64,000 bases of DNA from assembly GCF_031312595.1 (NCBI RefSeq), contig NZ_CP133592.1, positions 310,001-374,000 on the forward strand, read 5' to 3'. The translations under genes and the position numbers were made by a program. The first letter of the stretch is position 1. Every line of letters begins with the position of its first letter. The notes under the pieces were generated by a model, which made no database searches, was not told the DNA's origin, and saw nothing but the letters and a program-made list of their open reading frames with translations. Source of the DNA: Methanolobus sediminis (GTDB taxonomy: Archaea; Halobacteriota; Methanosarcinia; Methanosarcinales; Methanosarcinaceae). Below, piece after piece: positions 27,795 through 37,646 of the stretch.

Positions 27795-29492
27795 ATGACT
27801 GAATCGACGGAAAAAATGACAGGTGCCCGAGCCCTCATCGAGTGCCTGTACAGAGAAGGCGTAGACACCATATTCGGATATCCCGGCGGTGTACTGCTCC
27901 CCATATATGACGAACTTTATGACGCGGACATCCGTCACATACTTGTCCGCCACGAACAGGCTGCTGCCCACGCAGCAGAAGGGTATGCAAGGGCAACAGG
28001 AAAGACCGGAGTCTGTATTGCAACTTCCGGACCTGGTGCAACAAATCTTGTAACCGGAATTGCAAACGCATACATGGACTCCATACCAATGGTGGTTTTC
28101 ACCGGACAGGTACCAAGCAGTCTTTTAGGTAACGATGCATTCCAGGAAGCAAATATCACAGGCATTACAATGCCAATCACAAAGCACAATTACCTTGTAC
28201 AGGATGCAAATGAACTTCCAAAGGTCATCAAGGAAGCATTCCACATAGCATCCACTGGTAGGCCAGGACCGGTACTCGTTGACCTTCCTAAAGATATTAC
28301 AGTACAGGAAATTGACTTCTACTACCCTGACAAAGTTGATCTTAGAGGCTACAAACCAACATACCAGGGCAACCTGCAGCAGGTGAAAAGAGCTGCTTCT
28401 GCAATTAAAGAATCAAAGAATCCTGTGATCTATGCTGGTGGCGGTGTCATAAGTTCCGATGCAAGTAAAGAACTACGCGAACTTGCAGAGAAAATAAAGG
28501 CACCTGTGACTACAACCCTTACAGGTATGGGAGGATTCCCTGTTGAACATGAGCTTTTCCTTGGGATGCCAGGAATGCACGGTGCAAAATATGCAAACTA
28601 TGCCATACAGGAATCTGATCTTCTTATTGCAGTAGGTGCAAGGTTCGATGACAGAGTTACCGGAAAACTCAAAGCTTTTGCATCCAACGCAAAGATCATC
28701 CACATAGACATTGACCCGGCAGAGATATCAAAGAATGTCAAAGTAGACATTCCAATAGTAGGAGATGCAAAATGGATTCTCCAGAAACTTCTGAAATATG
28801 CAGAACCTGCACAGTCTGAAAAATGGCTTGACAGGATTGCACACTGGAAGAAAGTCCATCCACTTCATTATGTCGAACCTGCAACAGGTGACGGAATCAA
28901 ACCTCAGTACATTATAGAGCAGATAACTGAAGCCTGCAAAGATGCTATTATAGTTACTGAAGTCGGACAGCACCAGATGTGGGCTGCACAGTACTTCAAA
29001 TTCAGTGAGCCAAGGACATTTATCACATCAGGCGGACTTGGAACAATGGGTTACGGATTCCCTGCATCTATCGGTGCAAAGATAGCAAGACCTGACAAGG
29101 TTGTCTTTGACATTGCAGGTGATGGTTCATTCCAGATGAACTCACAGGAACTTGCGACTGCAGTTCAGGAGAATGTACCGGTCATTGTTGCTGTTTTCAA
29201 TAACGGATACCTTGGAATGGTAAGGCAGTGGCAGGAACTTTTCCACAACAGAAGGTATTCTGCAACCTGCATCCAGAACAGCGTTGACTTTGTTAAACTT
29301 GCAGAAGCATACGGTGCACTGGGACTCAGAGCCACCAAGCGTGATGAAGTACGCCCTGTAATAGAAGAGGCTATTGCATCAGGCAGGCCAACAGTCATTG
29401 ACTTTGTTGTTGAAGAGGAGGAGAACGTATCCCCAATGGTACCGGCAGGTGCTGCTATCAACGAAATACTTGACCTGGAGAGGAAAGAATGA
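27795..29492 (+). CDS. ilvB: Acetolactate synthase large subunit
   Basis: 565 residues. Catalytic subunit of the thiamine-diphosphate and FAD enzyme that makes acetolactate or acetohydroxybutyrate, first common step of valine, leucine and isoleucine synthesis. The catalytic Glu in [18 protein letters not shown] (near residue 56), the FAD-binding middle domain and the metal/ThDP motif GDGSFQMN (near 441) are all in place. ATG start behind an AGAGGTTT site. It lies 67 bp after the leuA/cimA gene and overlaps ilvN by four bases (ATGA), so the subunits are translationally coupled. Confidence 0.96.
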   Translation: MTESTEKMTGARALIECLYREGVDTIFGYPGGVLLPIYDELYDADIRHILVRHEQAAAHAAEGYARATGKTGVCIATSGPGATNLVTGIANAYMDSIPMVVFTGQVPSSLLGNDAFQEANITGITMPITKHNYLVQDANELPKVIKEAFHIASTGRPGPVLVDLPKDITVQEIDFYYPDKVDLRGYKPTYQGNLQQVKRAASAIKESKNPVIYAGGGVISSDASKELRELAEKIKAPVTTTLTGMGGFPVEHELFLGMPGMHGAKYANYAIQESDLLIAVGARFDDRVTGKLKAFASNAKIIHIDIDPAEISKNVKVDIPIVGDAKWILQKLLKYAEPAQSEKWLDRIAHWKKVHPLHYVEPATGDGIKPQYIIEQITEACKDAIIVTEVGQHQMWAAQYFKFSEPRTFITSGGLGTMGYGFPASIGAKIARPDKVVFDIAGDGSFQMNSQELATAVQENVPVIVAVFNNGYLGMVRQWQELFHNRRYSATCIQNSVDFVKLAEAYGALGLRATKRDEVRPVIEEAIASGRPTVIDFVVEEEENVSPMVPAGAAINEILDLERKE

Positions 29493-29974
29493 GACATACA
29501 CTTGCAGTTCTGGTCGAGAACAAATACGGAGTACTCTCAAGAGTCGCAGGAATGTTCTCCAGAAGAGGTTATAACATTGACAGTCTTACAGTAGGAGTCA
29601 CCGATGACCCTACAATTTCCCGCATGACCATTGTAGTCATGGGAGATGATGAAGTACTGGAACAGGTTATGAAGCAGCTTAACAAGCTCATCGATGTGAT
29701 CAGGGTCACAGACCTTAAATCCGAGGAATCTGTTGAAAGAGAACTGGCTTTGATAAAGGTCAACTCAGATGTAACAAACCGTTCCGAGATCATGCAGATA
29801 GCAGATATATTCCGCGCCCGTATCATTGATGTTGCTTCAAAATCCATGATTATTGAAGTAACTGGTGACGATGGCAAAATCACTGCGATCGAGCAGTTGC
29901 TCAGGCCGTTCGGAATAAAGGAAATGGTGAGAACCGGAAAGGTTGCACTTAGAAGAGGACAGAAGAGTTCTTAA
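29489..29974 (+). CDS. ilvN: Acetolactate synthase regulatory small subunit
   Basis: 161 residues with an N-terminal ACT domain ([30 protein letters not shown]) and a C-terminal ALS_ss_C domain (residues about 85-160). It activates IlvB and confers feedback inhibition by valine. The ATG overlaps the ilvB stop. The length is typical for archaeal/bacterial small subunits. Confidence 0.95.
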   Translation: MRHTLAVLVENKYGVLSRVAGMFSRRGYNIDSLTVGVTDDPTISRMTIVVMGDDEVLEQVMKQLNKLIDVIRVTDLKSEESVERELALIKVNSDVTNRSEIMQIADIFRARIIDVASKSMIIEVTGDDGKITAIEQLLRPFGIKEMVRTGKVALRRGQKSS

Positions 29975-29980
29975 TTATTC

Positions 29981-29998
29981 AAACACTTATAGGTGTTT
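29981..29998 (+). other. Stem-loop between ilvN and ilvC
   Basis: AAACAC and GTGTTT form a perfect 6-bp stem around TTATAG, seven bases after the ilvN stop, followed by TTAATT. It might attenuate read-through or act as a processing site that lets ilvC be expressed at a different level. The stem is short. Confidence 0.35.
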
Positions 29999-30032
29999 TA
30001 ATTATAAATGACAAATTTTAGAGGTACATACA

Positions 30033-31040
30033 ATGGCACAAATGTATTATGATAACGATGCAGACCTTAACTTGCTTAAAGGTAAAAAGATCGCAGTAAT
30101 GGGTTACGGAAGCCAGGGACATGCACAGGCACAGAACCTGCATGACTCAGGACTTGATGTAACAGTTGGTCTTAGAGCAGGCAGCAGACGCTGGAAACAG
30201 GCAGAGGAAGATGGCCTTAAGGTCATGACCGTTGCAGAAGCAGCAAAGATGGCAGATGTCATCCAGATCCTCCTCCCTGATGAGACACAGGCACAGGTCT
30301 ACTACAATGAGATCGAGCCAGGACTTGAAGCAGGTAACGCGATCGTATTCTCACACGGATTCAACATCCACTACAACCAGATCATCCCACAGAAGGACAT
30401 CGATGTCTACATGGTAGCTCCAAAGAGCCCTGGACACCTTGTCAGAAGAACATACGTTGATGGTGCTGGAGTTCCAGGTCTTGTAGCAGTCTACCAGGAT
30501 GCAACAGGAAAAGCAATGGACCTTGCACTTGCACATGCAAAGGGTGTAGGATGTACCCGTGCAGGAGTCTACAAGACATCATTCCGCGAGGAAACCGAGA
30601 CTGACCTCTTTGGTGAGCAGGTAGACCTCTGTGGTGGTGTCGCTTCACTCATCAAGACTTCCTTTGAAGTACTTGTTGAAGCAGGTTACCAGCCTGAGAT
30701 GGCATACTTCGAGACATGCCACGAGCTTAAGCTCATCGTCGACCTTATTCACGAGGGCGGACTTGACAAGATGTGGTACTCAGTATCCAACACTGCAGAA
30801 TACGGCGGAATGACCGTAGGTCCAAAGGTCATCAACGAGCTTTCCAGAGAAGCTATGTACGAAGCTCTTGACAGGATCCAGAACGGAGAATTCGCCCGTG
30901 AATTCGTACTCGAAGGCAAGGCTAACAGGCCAGTCCTTACCGCAATGGAGAGACAGGACAGGGAACACCCACTGGAAGTCATTGGTAAGGAAATCAGAGC
31001 TAAGATGCCATGGCTTAACAGTGAGCTTAACGAAAAGTAG
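30033..31040 (+). CDS. ilvC: Ketol-acid reductoisomerase (NADP+)
   Basis: 335 residues, class I KARI. The Rossmann motif [13 protein letters not shown] (near 24-36), the [14 protein letters not shown] region and the C-terminal knotted helical domain with [10 protein letters not shown] (magnesium-binding Asp and Glu) are present. It isomerises and reduces acetolactate to dihydroxyisovalerate. ATG start behind a TTAGAGGTAC site. Codon use is strongly biased to preferred codons, more than in its neighbours, which suggests high expression. A hairpin terminator follows. Confidence 0.97.
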   Translation: MAQMYYDNDADLNLLKGKKIAVMGYGSQGHAQAQNLHDSGLDVTVGLRAGSRRWKQAEEDGLKVMTVAEAAKMADVIQILLPDETQAQVYYNEIEPGLEAGNAIVFSHGFNIHYNQIIPQKDIDVYMVAPKSPGHLVRRTYVDGAGVPGLVAVYQDATGKAMDLALAHAKGVGCTRAGVYKTSFREETETDLFGEQVDLCGGVASLIKTSFEVLVEAGYQPEMAYFETCHELKLIVDLIHEGGLDKMWYSVSNTAEYGGMTVGPKVINELSREAMYEALDRIQNGEFAREFVLEGKANRPVLTAMERQDREHPLEVIGKEIRAKMPWLNSELNEK

Positions 31041-31068
31041 ACCTATTGGTCTACACAACCTTTTTTTA
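31037..31068 (+). terminator. Hairpin terminator of the ilv operon
   Basis: GTAGACC/GGTCTAC (31037-31043 and 31048-31054) around TATT, overlapping the ilvC stop, followed by AACC and a run of seven T at 31061-31067. Good terminator. Confidence 0.65.
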
Positions 31069-31123
31069 TTCTTTACTACATGATATTCTTTTGAATAATT
31101 TCCTTCTAACCGGAGGTATCGAT

Positions 31124-31645
31124 ATGCCTGAAGTAATTGACACAATCCTTTCAAGAAGAAGTATCAGAAAATATACAGAAGAAGCAGTATCTGATGAAGA
31201 TATCATAACTATACTTGAATCCGCAAGGTGGGCACCGTCCGGCTTGAATAACCAGCCATGGAAGTTCATAGTCATCAAGGACAAGGGAAACATGGAAAAA
31301 CTTGCGGACTGTACACATTATTCTAAAATAATCCGGAATGCACCCCTGCTAATAGCAGTTTACCTTGACACTGAAACTATGTACAACAAAACAAAGGATA
31401 TACAGGCCATCGGTGCAGCTATACAGAACATGTTGCTTGCCTGCTGTGACCTAGGACTTGGTGCAGTATGGCTGGGAGAGATACTGAACCAGTCAGATAA
31501 AGTTAACTTGATTCTCAATTGTCCTGATTCTCTGGAGCTAATGGCAGTACTTGCAATTGGCAAACCTGCTGACAGCGGTAAAAGTCCATCCCGCAAAGAA
31601 CTTCAAGATATTGTTTTCAGTGAAGAATACGGAGAAAAGTTTTGA
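31124..31645 (+). CDS. Nitroreductase family protein
   Basis: 173-residue FMN-dependent nitroreductase-fold protein: ILSRRSIRKYTEE (FMN phosphate contacts), WAPSGLNNQPWKF, and LLACCDLGLGAVWLGEI are the three standard motifs. The substrate is unknown; archaeal members act on quinones, nitro compounds or flavin-linked targets. The frame is open 26 codons further upstream, but a textbook GGAGGT site six bases before the ATG at 31124 fixes the start. Separate from the ilv operon by a terminator; convergent to topA. Confidence 0.92.
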   Translation: MPEVIDTILSRRSIRKYTEEAVSDEDIITILESARWAPSGLNNQPWKFIVIKDKGNMEKLADCTHYSKIIRNAPLLIAVYLDTETMYNKTKDIQAIGAAIQNMLLACCDLGLGAVWLGEILNQSDKVNLILNCPDSLELMAVLAIGKPADSGKSPSRKELQDIVFSEEYGEKF

Positions 31646-31684
31646 TAATATGCATTAACAATCGCAAAAATCAGACATAAAATT

Positions 31685-31815
31685 GGGAGGCAGAGACGAA
31701 TTGTGATAAATTGGAGGTATATTGGAGGTAGTAGATCGGCTTGACCCATTTGTGTAGTAGACATGATCAGGAAATAGGCCTACAATTCGTCTCTAATCCC
31801 TAGAAGGGATTTTAT
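31685..31815 (+). ncRNA. Candidate structured RNA A (long stem with GGAGGT repeats)
   Basis: Lies in the 260-base gap between the convergent nitroreductase and topA genes. A perfect 13-bp inverted repeat, AGAGACGAATTGT at 31692-31704 and its complement at 31782-31794, encloses a 77-base loop with two TTGGAGGTA copies (31711 and 31722). A second hairpin AATCCCT/AGGGATT with a three-base loop (31795-31811) and TTTTATC follows, like a terminator. No open frame of useful length lies within it. A small miniature transposon or a paired convergent terminator are alternatives. The strand is chosen because the terminator-like end is on the plus strand. Confidence 0.4.
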
Positions 31816-31905
31816 CATATATAAAGCTTTTTCAGTTTTGGCATTAAATCAAGGAAAACTGATTTAATGATAAATCAGATTTGATTGATTAATCATTAAG
31901 AACTA

Positions 31906-34218
31906 CTATTTACCAGAACATTTCCTATTAGCACAAAACTCCTCAGCATCTTGTTTTTGTTCCTTGACACGAAGTATATGCCACCCACAGTGTTCACATA
32001 ACCTGTCAAGTATAGTAAGTCTACCTGATTTAGGCACAGATTGTGTGTGCCCGCATCTGTTAGTACAACCAAGGAAGCGGGAATCTTTTGTAGTGATCAG
32101 GAACATCGAACCGTCACAGACCGGACACGGACCTACAATTTCTGGCGGAAAACATTTCTTTTCCAGATCACAGGTAAAACATGGACCAATTCCCACAGCC
32201 CAGTTATACTTGTTGCCCACCTTCATTACCGCAACACCACCTTTTTCACACTGCTGAGAGCGCAGAACAGTAAGCACACCTGCCTTTGGCAGGGGATAAG
32301 TATTCTTACATTCAGGATATCCAGTGCAACCTACGAAGCGTCCTTTTTCAGTCTTGATCATGTGCAGCATTCTTCCACATTCAGGGCAGGTGCCAACAAA
32401 GTTCTTCTTATCCGTAGCAACCTGCTCATCCACAATAGTACCTGCCATTCTGGCAGCAATTGCATCTTTGCTTGATGTTAGCTGAGAATACATCTGCTTT
32501 ATCAGAGTTGTTCCTTCTGAAAGAGCAGACTCGAGTGATTTCTTCCCATCTTCCACATCCTGTATGAGTGATTCAATACGAGCCCTAATCTCAGGCTGTA
32601 CAAGTATAGGAACCGTGGCATCCAGCGTATCCATCAGAGTAAAGCCAGTATCCAGAATAGCAATAGTCTTACCTTTAGTTTCGAAATACCCTCTTTTCTT
32701 GTTGGTTTCTATATGACTTGGAGCCGTGGCTTTGGTACCAATACCATGCTTATCCATCAGAGTAAGAAGTTCAGCCTCTGTGAGTCTTTTAGGAGGAGTG
32801 GTTTCGGATTTTGTATTCTTTAGTTCCTTTACAGCAACCTCGTCCTTTTCCTCGATCAAAGGCAGTAGTTTGTCATTTTTGGTTTCAAAAGGATAAACAT
32901 CAAGCCAGCCCGGATTTGTCAGAATTGAACCTGTTACATCAAATATCTCGCCACCAACAAGGATTTCCAATCGGGTTTTCTCAAATATGGCAGACTCCAT
33001 AAGATTTGCAAGAAAATGTCTCACAACAAGATCGTAGATTTTCCACGCATTCGGCATTCTGACACCCTTTTCGATGTCATCTTTTGATGCTGCCTTAATT
33101 GGGTGAATAGGCGGGTGGTCATGCCCATCTTTAGTCCCGTTCCGGCAAGTAATCTCACCTGCGGAGAGGATTGTCAGTGCATATTTCTGGTAGATACCTG
33201 ATGAGAAAGCTACCAGTTTGGATTTAAAATCAAAATCATCAGCATATTTGTTAGTCTCTGTCCTCGGATAACTCGTAAATCCTGAAAGATATAGCTGCTC
33301 TGCTGTTTCCAGAGCTTCCTCAGGACTAACACCCAGGAACTTGGAAGCTCTTTTGAGAAACTCAGTTGTATTCAACGGATAAGGAGGATTAGTACGAGCC
33401 TCTTTTACGCTCTTCTTATCCACAAGACCGGTCTTGCAATCCTTTATGCGAGCAAAGATCTCATTAGCCTTTTCTTTTTCATGAATGTTTCCGGCCCTGT
33501 GAACACCGGTGAAATCCGCACCTTTTGAATTTAAAAGTGCTTCTATTTTCCAGAAGTCCTTTGACTTGAAGTTTTTGATCAGTTTCTCCCTCTCATAAAC
33601 AAAACCACAAGTAGGAGTCTGGCACGGACCAATTGAGATAACCCCTTTGGTACGAGCTTTCTCCCTTACGGACAATGTCATGAAGCGGGTAAACGCTGCA
33701 CCCATTTTAAGATCAAGAATCTGTCTGGCTTCTGCTGACATTGCCATATTATAGTCAGGTTCAACAAGGTTTGAAAAAGCGTTTTTGATCTCACTGGCAG
33801 AAAGTGATGAGAATCGTGCTCTTTTGACCGGCAGTGAAGCCACCCTTTCAGCAATTTCCTTTGCTTCAAATCCGATATTCTCCCCTTCCCTGTCAAAGTC
33901 GCATGCAAGGACAACTTCTTCAGCGCCGCTTGCAAGAAGTGATATTGCAGCAGCATATGGTTTTTTTGTAACATTCTTCACAGGAGGTGTATCCAGAAGG
34001 ACAGCCGGGTCACATTCACGCCAGTTGTTGAACTGTTCCGGGAAATCATAACCCATGATGTGACCGGCAAGTCCCATTATCCTCCATTCTTTGCCGTTCA
34101 TCTTAAAGTCATAAACAGGAATGCTTTCCACCGAAGCCCGGTTAAAGTGCCCTCCGCTGAGAATACTTGCTATCTGGGAAGCTGCTTTGTTTTTTTCCGT
34201 GAATACGACTATGGACAT
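31906..34218 (-). CDS. topA: DNA topoisomerase I (type IA)
   Basis: 770 residues. The Toprim domain opens with IVVFTEKNKAASQI and holds ACDFDREGENIGFE (acidic metal residues near 105-118); the active-site tyrosine is in TSYPRTETNKY near residue 316. Three C-terminal zinc ribbons follow (CPECGRM..CTGYPEC, CPVCDGS..CTNRCGH and CEHCGWH..CANRKC). It relaxes negative supercoils by single-strand passage. Length and domain order are normal for archaeal TopA. ATG start. Alone on this strand; probably its own transcript. Confidence 0.95.
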   Translation of the reverse strand: MSIVVFTEKNKAASQIASILSGGHFNRASVESIPVYDFKMNGKEWRIMGLAGHIMGYDFPEQFNNWRECDPAVLLDTPPVKNVTKKPYAAAISLLASGAEEVVLACDFDREGENIGFEAKEIAERVASLPVKRARFSSLSASEIKNAFSNLVEPDYNMAMSAEARQILDLKMGAAFTRFMTLSVREKARTKGVISIGPCQTPTCGFVYEREKLIKNFKSKDFWKIEALLNSKGADFTGVHRAGNIHEKEKANEIFARIKDCKTGLVDKKSVKEARTNPPYPLNTTEFLKRASKFLGVSPEEALETAEQLYLSGFTSYPRTETNKYADDFDFKSKLVAFSSGIYQKYALTILSAGEITCRNGTKDGHDHPPIHPIKAASKDDIEKGVRMPNAWKIYDLVVRHFLANLMESAIFEKTRLEILVGGEIFDVTGSILTNPGWLDVYPFETKNDKLLPLIEEKDEVAVKELKNTKSETTPPKRLTEAELLTLMDKHGIGTKATAPSHIETNKKRGYFETKGKTIAILDTGFTLMDTLDATVPILVQPEIRARIESLIQDVEDGKKSLESALSEGTTLIKQMYSQLTSSKDAIAARMAGTIVDEQVATDKKNFVGTCPECGRMLHMIKTEKGRFVGCTGYPECKNTYPLPKAGVLTVLRSQQCEKGGVAVMKVGNKYNWAVGIGPCFTCDLEKKCFPPEIVGPCPVCDGSMFLITTKDSRFLGCTNRCGHTQSVPKSGRLTILDRLCEHCGWHILRVKEQKQDAEEFCANRKCSGK

Positions 34219-34327
34219 GCTGCAACCCTATGTTCTGATTATAGATAAAAATTGAGCTTGCAGGGTGAAAGTGATAATTGAAGTCATAGTTACTTGATGT
34301 GACCTCATAATTTTCTACCGAATTAAT

Positions 34328-34337
34328 TATATATTAA
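34328..34337 (+). promoter_or_regulatory. TATA box of the tandem unknown-protein genes
   Basis: TTATATATTA at 34328-34337, about 45 bases before the ATG at 34380, in an A/T-rich stretch. Typical spacing would put the RNA start near 34355. Confidence 0.4.
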
Positions 34338-34379
34338 AAAATAATAAAATATTTTATGAAATATATTAGTGATTAGTGC

Positions 34380-35240
34380 ATGAACTTAAAAAATAACTAC
34401 AAGCATACATTAATAATTCTCGTGATAATTTCTATTTTGTTTGTAGCAATGTTTTGTGCTATCTCCGCCTATCACAGAACTTCTGGCTACAGTAGTGAGA
34501 TTCCAATCAGACCGTGGAACATAATAGACCCCCAGTCAGAATATGGAATAGAACTGACATATATAGCAGAAAAAGCAATCGAGAAGGAATGTTTTGACAC
34601 TAACTATATTTCAATTCAAAATATTGTCCAATATGCACCAAATGCACCAAATGCTGCAATGCTGAAATTCCAGAGTGCAAAGGTTTTGTCCAGTGCTAAG
34701 ATATACTCATGCGAAGACTTTGCTGATACGGGAACCATTACATTTTTCGAACCTGATCTTGACGTATATGACGTTTATAATTATCATATGGGAATCTACG
34801 AAAATCATTTGCTGGAAAACAGGAGAAAGTATAGTAAGAACGTTTCAGGCACAATTCAAAAATCAGGATGGGGAAAAGACTACAACTACAGGATAAACGG
34901 TGATTCTATAGAACTTATAGACCCTGTGACAAATGATATCGTGTTCATACTACCAGATTACGAAGTTATCCTGAAAGAAAACAGGAATAGTACAATCACG
35001 GAGAAGATTAATTCTGAATATCCTTTTGCACAGCAACTGCTTCCTGTTGACGAAGAGAAGCCTTATGCAGTAATAGATGTAACGCAGGAAACAAAAGAAA
35101 GCTGGTTAGTCCTGGATGCCTGTTTTGATGAAGAGGAGCTATACTTATTGCACACAGGAGAAATAACACAGGATATTTACAATGTAGTAATCTCGCATAC
35201 TGTAAGGTATTACGATGAGGAAGAAACAGTAGAGAAGTAA
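34380..35240 (+). CDS. Unknown membrane-anchored protein, paralogue 1
   Basis: 286 residues. One hydrophobic segment (about residues 10-30) with Lys/Asn-rich N-terminus acts as a signal anchor; the rest is outside the membrane. It shares with its downstream neighbour the stretch IIDPQSEYG-ELT-IAEKAIE and the tail VISHTVRYYDEE, and in the middle IELIDPVTNDIVF, so the two are tandem duplicates. The soluble domain is acidic and mixed alpha/beta; no family was recognised. It is probably transcribed with the second copy 50 bp later. Confidence 0.8.
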   Translation: MNLKNNYKHTLIILVIISILFVAMFCAISAYHRTSGYSSEIPIRPWNIIDPQSEYGIELTYIAEKAIEKECFDTNYISIQNIVQYAPNAPNAAMLKFQSAKVLSSAKIYSCEDFADTGTITFFEPDLDVYDVYNYHMGIYENHLLENRRKYSKNVSGTIQKSGWGKDYNYRINGDSIELIDPVTNDIVFILPDYEVILKENRNSTITEKINSEYPFAQQLLPVDEEKPYAVIDVTQETKESWLVLDACFDEEELYLLHTGEITQDIYNVVISHTVRYYDEEETVEK

Positions 35241-35290
35241 TTTCAATTGACTTATGGTTCAAACTATAATGACCATGTTGAGGGCTACAT

Positions 35291-36091
35291 ATGAACTTTA
35301 AAGAAAATTACAAAATAATATTTATCAGTATTGCAATAATTTTGATTTCCTTTACTGCAGTAATTTATGAAATGGCAGAAGCCCGGAAAAATGTCATAAT
35401 AGACCCTCAATCAGAATATGGAAGAGAATTAACGTCCATTGCAGAGAAAGCCATTGAGGAGGAAGGTATTGATACTAGATACCTGCACTCCGGAAACCTT
35501 GTTCAGAAATCATCGGGCACCATAACATTAACATTTAGTGGTTCCAGGAGTTATTCCGGCGGAGTGATCTATCCCAATGCTGACTTTGATGAAGATGAAA
35601 CAATTACGTTTTTTGCAGCAGATCTTGACAGATATGATGTTCATAGTTACTACTCACAACCGGAAAATGGAAGAGTATACGATGAAGATGGCTTAATAAT
35701 GTCTGAAATATACGGACAAGGAAAAAATTGTAGCTACAATATACAGAATAACTCCATAGAACTGATAGACTCTGAAACAAATAAGGTCATGTTCGCTCTA
35801 TCGGGTTATACAGTTGATAAGGATGAAAATAAAACAGACACAATTGCAGATGAGATCAATTCCAAATATGCCTCTATGCAGCAACCACTTCCTATCGATG
35901 AAGAAAAACCTTACATCATTATGGATGTAAATATGAATGATGAAACTGGTCATTTGATGATAGAAACAGCATTCTATAAAGGTCAACTCTACTCAATGCA
36001 CATACAAGAGAGTACAAAAGAAGAGGATACAAAAAATGGACTCTATACTACGACAATATCTCATGGAGTAAGATATTACGATGAAGAATAG
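35291..36091 (+). CDS. Unknown membrane-anchored protein, paralogue 2
   Basis: 266 residues with one N-terminal membrane helix (about 8-25) followed by an outside domain that matches the preceding gene: IIDPQSEYGRELT, SIELIDSETNKVMFAL, EINSKYASMQQPLPIDEEKPY and VRYYDEE. It differs by a Gly/Ser-rich insert (residues about 75-90). ATG start. Divergence between the two copies is well spread, so the duplication is not recent. Function not recognised. Confidence 0.8.
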   Translation: MNFKENYKIIFISIAIILISFTAVIYEMAEARKNVIIDPQSEYGRELTSIAEKAIEEEGIDTRYLHSGNLVQKSSGTITLTFSGSRSYSGGVIYPNADFDEDETITFFAADLDRYDVHSYYSQPENGRVYDEDGLIMSEIYGQGKNCSYNIQNNSIELIDSETNKVMFALSGYTVDKDENKTDTIADEINSKYASMQQPLPIDEEKPYIIMDVNMNDETGHLMIETAFYKGQLYSMHIQESTKEEDTKNGLYTTTISHGVRYYDEE

Positions 36092-36242
36092 GAAACAGTG
36101 TAGGATAATCCCAATCAGGTTTTTACATCGATAAATAAACCATACGCATGCCTTATTAGAATTAAGCCTCAAATTTGCCAGGTATTATCAACTATGGACA
36201 ATTTGATACTGAGTACTTCAGATATTCCATAAGTCCTGTGAA

Positions 36243-36252
36243 ACATATATAT
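36243..36252 (+). promoter_or_regulatory. TATA box of thiC
   Basis: ACATATATAT near 36243-36252, 50 bases before the thiC ATG. The leader from about 36275 is short and carries the AGGAGA ribosome site; a TPP riboswitch core was looked for and not found. Confidence 0.45.
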
Positions 36253-36301
36253 GCCTCTACAATGTATCTGCACCTAATAGACACTGCATGCAGGAGATAC
36301 A

Positions 36302-37585
36302 ATGACACTAATGGAAGATGCTAAAAAAGGCAAGATCACACCCCAGATGGAAGCCGTTGCCAGGGATGAAGGCATTGACGCTAAGACCATCTGTTCATGT
36401 GTTGCCAACGGGACTATAAGTATCCCGAACAACCCTGTAAGGGACTGCAGGGTCGTAGGTATAGGAAAATACCTCAGTACTAAAGTAAATGCTAATATCG
36501 GAACATCCCGGGATTACATCAATATCGATGAGGAAGTTGAGAAGGCAAAGACTGCAGAAACCTTTGGTGCGGATGCGCTTATGGACCTCTCAACCGGCGG
36601 AGACCTTGACCTTATCAGGAAAAAGATAATGGATGCAGTGAACATCCCGATAGGTTCCGTACCAATCTATCAGGCAGCAGCCTCCCAGAAAGCTGTCGTT
36701 GATATGACATCCGATGACATGTTCAATGCTGTACGCAAACATGCAAAGGACGGCATTGATTTTGTTACAATTCATGCCGCTGTGAACCAGGATGCCCTTA
36801 AGAGAATAAAGCAGGGCAACAGGATAACTGATATTGTCAGTCGCGGTGGCTCATTTACCCTTGCATGGATGCTGCATAACGGAGAAGATAATCCATTCTA
36901 TGCAGAATATGATTACCTTATGGAAATTGCCTATGAATACGATATGGCAATCAGCCTTGGGGATGGTATGAGACCTGGATGCATCCACGATGCTTCTGAC
37001 GGACCTTCATTTATGGAATTCATAACCCTTGGCGAGCTTGTCAAGAGAACAAGGGAAGCAAACATCCAGTGTTTCGTGGAAGGTCCGGGACATGTTCCAA
37101 TAGATGAAGTAGAACTCAGTGTAAAGGGAATGAAGAATCTATGCCATAATGCACCGCTGTATCTTCTTGGCCCTCTTGTAACCGACATTGCACCCGGATA
37201 TGACCATATAACAGGAGCCATAGGTGGAACATTTGCAGGCATGTGCGGCACAGACTTCCTGTGTATGACAACACCGGCAGAACACCTTGCACTGCCAACA
37301 AATGATGACATCCGTGAAGGAACAATTGTTACAAAGATTGCTGCCCATGCTGCCGACCTTACAAAGGAAGGACAGAGAGAACGTGCACGGGCAATTGATA
37401 ATAAAATGGCACATGCACGCAAGAATCTTGACTGGGATACACAATTCAAACTTGCAATCGATGGTGAGAAGGCAAAGAAAATAAGAGACAGCAGGAACAC
37501 CGGCAGTGAAGCCTGTTCCATGTGCGGTGATCTTTGTGCCATGAAAATTGTGAGCAAGGCACTTGAAGAAGAGAAGAAAAAGTAA
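36302..37585 (+). CDS. thiC: Phosphomethylpyrimidine synthase ThiC
   Basis: 427 residues. Radical-SAM enzyme that turns aminoimidazole ribotide into HMP phosphate for thiamine synthesis. The C-terminal cluster-binding motif [11 protein letters not shown] (CxxCx4C, near residue 404-414) and the substrate-site stretches [24 protein letters not shown] and [10 protein letters not shown] are visible. Shorter than bacterial ThiC (about 600) because it lacks the N-terminal domain, as archaeal forms do. ATG behind an AGGAGATACA site. Convergent to the peroxiredoxin gene. Thiamine also serves the ThDP enzyme IlvB encoded nearby. Confidence 0.95.
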   Translation: MTLMEDAKKGKITPQMEAVARDEGIDAKTICSCVANGTISIPNNPVRDCRVVGIGKYLSTKVNANIGTSRDYINIDEEVEKAKTAETFGADALMDLSTGGDLDLIRKKIMDAVNIPIGSVPIYQAAASQKAVVDMTSDDMFNAVRKHAKDGIDFVTIHAAVNQDALKRIKQGNRITDIVSRGGSFTLAWMLHNGEDNPFYAEYDYLMEIAYEYDMAISLGDGMRPGCIHDASDGPSFMEFITLGELVKRTREANIQCFVEGPGHVPIDEVELSVKGMKNLCHNAPLYLLGPLVTDIAPGYDHITGAIGGTFAGMCGTDFLCMTTPAEHLALPTNDDIREGTIVTKIAAHAADLTKEGQRERARAIDNKMAHARKNLDWDTQFKLAIDGEKAKKIRDSRNTGSEACSMCGDLCAMKIVSKALEEEKKK

Positions 37586-37586
37586 G

Positions 37587-37640
37587 AGTTTCAGGTTGAA
37601 ACTGAAGACTCAAAAATAAAAGGGCCCAATTGTCCCTTTT
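37587..37640. terminator. Two stem-loops between convergent thiC and peroxiredoxin genes
   Basis: AGTTTCA/TGAAACT with a GGT loop (37587-37603) directly after thiC, then AAAAGGG/CCCTTTT around a nine-base loop (37618-37624 and 37634-37640). The second has A's on one side and T's on the other, so it can end transcripts from both directions. Confidence 0.6.
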
Positions 37641-37646
37641 CCTAAT

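Noticed and set aside
27835-28189. Antisense frames in ilvB
   Set aside because: Overlap the strongly conserved ilvB frame, low-complexity composition, no supporting signal.
31741-31803. A 20-codon TTG frame after the second GGAGGT in candidate RNA A
   Set aside because: Spacing of 11 bases and a rare start make it weak; it ends within the terminator-like hairpin. Not called as a gene.
31685-31815. Miniature inverted-repeat transposon
   Set aside because: The arms are 13 bp but no clear target-site duplication flanks them and no second copy was noticed. Kept as an alternative to the RNA reading only.
36092-36301. TPP riboswitch upstream of thiC
   Set aside because: The conserved CTGAGA and the second THI-box half were not found in the leader, and the expected transcript leader is only about 25 bases.
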